Part shown: piece after piece, positions 61,738 through 64,000 of the stretch
Layout: each line of letters starts with the position of its first letter
Numbering within the stretch: position 1 is the first letter of the stretch
Assembly (NCBI GenBank): GCA_945878575.1
Contig: CAMDUB010000003.1
Coordinates: 1-64,000 of the forward strand
Length of the DNA stretch: 64,000 nt
DNA from: Phycisphaera mikurensis NBRC 102666
GTDB lineage: Bacteria; Planctomycetota; Phycisphaerae; Phycisphaerales; SM1A02
Reading direction: 5' to 3'
Position numbers and translations under genes: made by a program
The notes under the pieces: model-generated
The model's input: only the letters and a program-made list of their open reading frames with translations
What the model was told of the DNA's origin: nothing
The model's database searches: none

Positions 61738-62130
61738 TCAGCCACCTCGCGCAACGCGGAACAATTCCGTCACCGGAATTGCTTGGCGCAGAAGAAGTGC
61801 CTTTTCGCCGGCGTTTGCGTTCTCAACGTAGTAAATGAAGAGCATTTCACCGCGGCCATCAAGTACCCACAATGCCTCGTACGGGCGCTCCGGAGGCCCA
61901 AGGCCTGTGTTCTGTGTGACAACGCTCATGCCCTGTCCACCTTGGTTGGCGGCGCCGGCGAAGGCCGCATTCAGCGGCAAGCGGGCTGCTTGAATGATGG
62001 TGAGTGCTGCCAGTAGAAATGCACTCGTCCAAAGAAGGGCGGCTGGCATATTCATTTGCTGGGCGCGCTGCTTTGTGCCGCAAGCGCAACCAGCGCTGGT
62101 GCATGTTGATGTTTCGTTTGAGTGTTCCAT
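61738..62130 (-). CDS. Small membrane-anchored protein, not recognised
   Basis: 130 residues. A short Cys-containing cytoplasmic start (CTSAGCACGTK) is followed by one TM segment (MPAALLWTSAFLLAALTIIQAARL). The exported part of about 80 residues contains YEALWVLDGRGEMLFIYYVEN. It lies immediately upstream of deoC on the same strand. The short exported beta-type segment recalls the next small protein (VVYITDETTNEVVAISWYEN), so they may be distant paralogues. No function is known. Confidence 0.65.
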   Translation of the reverse strand: MEHSNETSTCTSAGCACGTKQRAQQMNMPAALLWTSAFLLAALTIIQAARLPLNAAFAGAANQGGQGMSVVTQNTGLGPPERPYEALWVLDGRGEMLFIYYVENANAGEKALLLRQAIPVTELFRVARGG

Positions 62131-62185
62131 AGTGAGTCCTTGGTGAGTTGCTTGTTGTGAGAGTGTTGGTGATGGCGCTCTGTGA

Positions 62186-62473
62186 TCAGCGCGTCTTCGC
62201 GGCCTGTACCGCGTCGGCGGTCATGTTGCGATAGCCAAGACCAACCAAACGCTTGGTGTTCTCATACCAACTGATTGCAACTACTTCATTGGTGGTCTCG
62301 TCTGTGATGTAGACGACACCCTGGATAATGCCGTTCACCGTTCCGCCCACCATGGTGTAGGTGGAGCGTGGACGAAGTTGTGCCGATGCGGATGGCATGA
62401 GTGTCACCGCTGCAAGCGCGGCCAACAGTCCGGCGTTGAGGAAGATGAGCGGACGAAGCGATGTGCGCGACAT
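62186..62473 (-). CDS. Small secreted protein, not recognised
   Basis: 95 residues from the ATG at 62473 with GGAG upstream; the ORF track start is longer but lacks a ribosome site. Signal peptide PLIFLNAGLLAALAAVTLMPSASA is followed by about 65 residues (YTMVGGTVNGIIQGVVYITDETTNEVVAISWYENTKRLVGLGYRNM) that look like a few beta strands. It is probably in an operon with the next minus-strand gene, 55 bp on. The 170 bp upstream hold no gene. Confidence 0.65.
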   Translation of the reverse strand: MSRTSLRPLIFLNAGLLAALAAVTLMPSASAQLRPRSTYTMVGGTVNGIIQGVVYITDETTNEVVAISWYENTKRLVGLGYRNMTADAVQAAKTR

Positions 62474-62643
62474 ATGAATCTCCGGGACGGCTGTGTAGCG
62501 CGCTGTGTTCGCGCGTGCCCTGCTCGCCACATGGCTAAACAGGAGCCCGGCAGGATACCGGGTTCAAGGTGAAATCCGCGGTGATGGCGCTTTCTTTCAC
62601 CATGGCGGGACCACCATGCGCGCGCCGCGATTCAGGGCGGGTG

Positions 62644-63495
62644 CTACCGCTCGTTCCCTGTTGACAGTCCGCGCTGCACTACACAATCACCCGATTCGTG
62701 ATCAAGTACCAGCCGCCAATGCTCACGATCGGCGTCAGCCAGCATCGCCCGCTTAGTCAGCATGGTCTGGTGCGGGAGCATGTCGTATCCCAAACTCGCC
62801 GCGGGGTGCGCATGATGAATGGTGGGCATGGTGTCGCCCGGGAAACACACTGTTCCCTTGCCGTCGTCCCATAGCACCATGTGGTGACCCCACGTGTGCC
62901 CAGGCGCGACGCGGACACGTATGCCGGTAACTGGCTCCGCGTCGCCATCGTGAAGTACCACGCACCCTTGTAATGGCTCCAAGTTGGCAGGTAAATAGGT
63001 GCGCGACATGGTGCTCTTATTGGCAAGGGCATCCAGCCACTCTTGGCGCTGCACGTGGACGCGCGCATTTGGAAACACCAATTCCAATGCACCGCTTGCA
63101 CTTAACCGAGTCAACCCACCCGCGTGGTCAAAGTGCAGGTGTGTCAGAACCACGTGGGCGATTGACGTCGGATCGACATCTATGTCTTGAAGCGCATGTT
63201 CCACAGTACGAACACGGCCGTCGGTGCCGCGCTCAAAGAGATAGATCGCTTCTTCCTTCGGTGTCCACTTCCCACCGGCGCCGGACTCCACCAATATGCG
63301 CTCGACTGCACCGCTCTGCGTGGTGCGTTCCAGGAGCACGCAGTTCATGGACAACCAAATGCGATTGTCCGCATCGGCCTCAATCCATTTGCTCCACATG
63401 GACTTCGGGATCAGTCCAAACATTCCGCCCCCATCAAGACGAAATCCCCCTGCTCGGAGGATTCGCCATGAAAACACGGGGGTTTCAGCGGTCAA
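62644..63495 (-). CDS. MBL-fold metallo-hydrolase
   Basis: 283 residues from a TTG at 63495 behind AAAGG; a GTG at 63477 is possible. The metal motif is VLTHLHFDHAGGLTRL, with the later ligands in APGHTWGHH and CFPGDTMP. The start GGFRLDGGGMFGLIPKSMW resembles the family that includes quorum-quenching lactonases and glyoxalase-II-like enzymes. The substrate is not determinable. It lies 12 bp after the nucleotide-sugar dehydrogenase gene on the same strand. Confidence 0.85.
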   Translation of the reverse strand: MTAETPVFSWRILRAGGFRLDGGGMFGLIPKSMWSKWIEADADNRIWLSMNCVLLERTTQSGAVERILVESGAGGKWTPKEEAIYLFERGTDGRVRTVEHALQDIDVDPTSIAHVVLTHLHFDHAGGLTRLSASGALELVFPNARVHVQRQEWLDALANKSTMSRTYLPANLEPLQGCVVLHDGDAEPVTGIRVRVAPGHTWGHHMVLWDDGKGTVCFPGDTMPTIHHAHPAASLGYDMLPHQTMLTKRAMLADADREHWRLVLDHESGDCVVQRGLSTGNER

Positions 63496-63507
63496 ACGGA
63501 CCTTTCG

Positions 63508-64000
63508 TCACGCCTTCACCACACGCGCCTTGCCGGTACCGGCAGGAACAGTGGCCATGGCGTTACGGGTGTCCACCACCAACTTGGCATTCTTGGCAAG
63601 ATTGGAGTAGTCGACGGCATCGTGGTCGGTGAGGATGAGCACACAGTCGCTTGCCTTGAGATTTGCTTCATTCAGCTCAACACTCTTGAGATCGATCCGA
63701 TACTTGCGCATGGATGGATAGGAAGGAATGTGCGGGTCGTGGTAGGTGACCTCAGCACCCTTGTCGCGGAGAATTTCAATGATCTCCGCGCTTGGGCTTT
63801 CGCGTGAATCATCAATGTTCTTCTTGTACGCCACGCCAATCACCAGAACCTTGGAACCCTTGATGCTCTTGCAATCATCATTCAACGCACTCTGGGTGCG
63901 CTCAATGACGTAGTGCGGCATGGCGGTGTTGATTTCACCAGCGAGCTCAATGAAGCGAGTGATACGACCAACTTCCTTCGCCTTCCACGTCAGATAGAAC
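63508..64000 (-). CDS. UDP-sugar 6-dehydrogenase (WbpA/TviB-like), 3' part
   Basis: The frame continues past the window end (upstream of the ORF track Met it reads FYLTWKAKEVGRITRFIELAGEINTAMP), so the gene is partial here. YLTWKAKE and KVLVIGVAYKKNIDDSRESPSAEIIEIL are signatures of UDP-N-acetyl-hexosamine or UDP-glucose dehydrogenases. Such enzymes oxidise C6 to make uronic acid precursors for capsule or O-antigen. The catalytic Cys lies outside the window. Confidence 0.88.
   Translation of the reverse strand, partial: FYLTWKAKEVGRITRFIELAGEINTAMPHYVIERTQSALNDDCKSIKGSKVLVIGVAYKKNIDDSRESPSAEIIEILRDKGAEVTYHDPHIPSYPSMRKYRIDLKSVELNEANLKASDCVLILTDHDAVDYSNLAKNAKLVVDTRNAMATVPAGTGKARVVKA

Noticed and set aside
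1-64000. CRISPR arrays, insertion sequences, prophage genes, rRNA and tRNA genes
   Set aside because: Looked for direct-repeat/spacer arrays, transposase or integrase motifs and RNA gene signatures; none was found.

Overview
The window looks like chromosomal DNA of a planctomycete, most probably of the Phycisphaerae/Phycisphaerales type. The evidence is indirect: tandem secreted proteins that end in paired dockerin-like motifs (D-x-N-x-D-G-x-V-N-G-x-D-L...WG), an ABC permease fused to an M1 peptidase, a prepilin-type protein, alpha-fucosidases, a Gram-negative-type YidC, and GC-rich coding sequence with some TTG/GTG starts. No rRNA, tRNA, insertion sequence, integrase or CRISPR array was found.

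Region 1 (1-12.2 kb) is the accessory part. It holds the last codons of one gene and five complete co-oriented genes for large exported proteins built from shared modules. LamG-like, kelch-like and two unnamed N-terminal domains are attached to one of two recurrent scaffolds. One scaffold has Cys-rich Ca-type repeats, a beta-helix and a dockerin-like end. The other has a cohesin-like domain, a HYR domain and EF-hand/dockerin-like motifs. Near-identical junction sequences occur at 1-174, 9733-9842 and 12018-12192. Each carries the same gene tail, the same hairpins and the first codons of mnmC, and only the last leads into an intact mnmC. The array therefore appears to have grown by repeated duplication against the mnmC 5' end.

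Region 2 (12.1-31 kb): mnmC (tRNA wobble modification), an ArnT-like glycosyltransferase, an SPFH protein, a PadR / HAAS-type membrane protein / DUF4097 lipoprotein operon, an ABC ATPase with its permease-peptidase fusion partner, a DMT transporter and SDR pair with ATGA overlap, a GH95 alpha-fucosidase, and an M28 peptidase with a PDZ domain.

Region 3 (31-46 kb): a prepilin-like protein with a clear terminator, then mostly core genes: PduO-type cobalamin adenosyltransferase, upp, a DUF1579 protein, der, tmk, an HTH regulator followed by a small Trp-rich exported protein, gmk, a fatty-acid desaturase, a YggS-type PLP protein, gpmI and lpdA.

Region 4 (46-64 kb): a metallophosphoesterase, yidC-mnmE-thioesterase, a DciA-like protein, an orphan MalK-type ATPase, a GH29 alpha-fucosidase, an unrecognised protein, a macro-domain protein, an M48/LemA pair, pyroglutamyl peptidase, an enoyl-CoA hydratase-like protein, deoC, two tiny exported/membrane proteins, an MBL-fold hydrolase and the 3' part of a nucleotide-sugar dehydrogenase gene cut by the window end. 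Most of regions 2-4 is ordinary housekeeping with a polysaccharide- and peptide-degrading flavour. The unusual material is region 1 and a few regulatory structures noted below.
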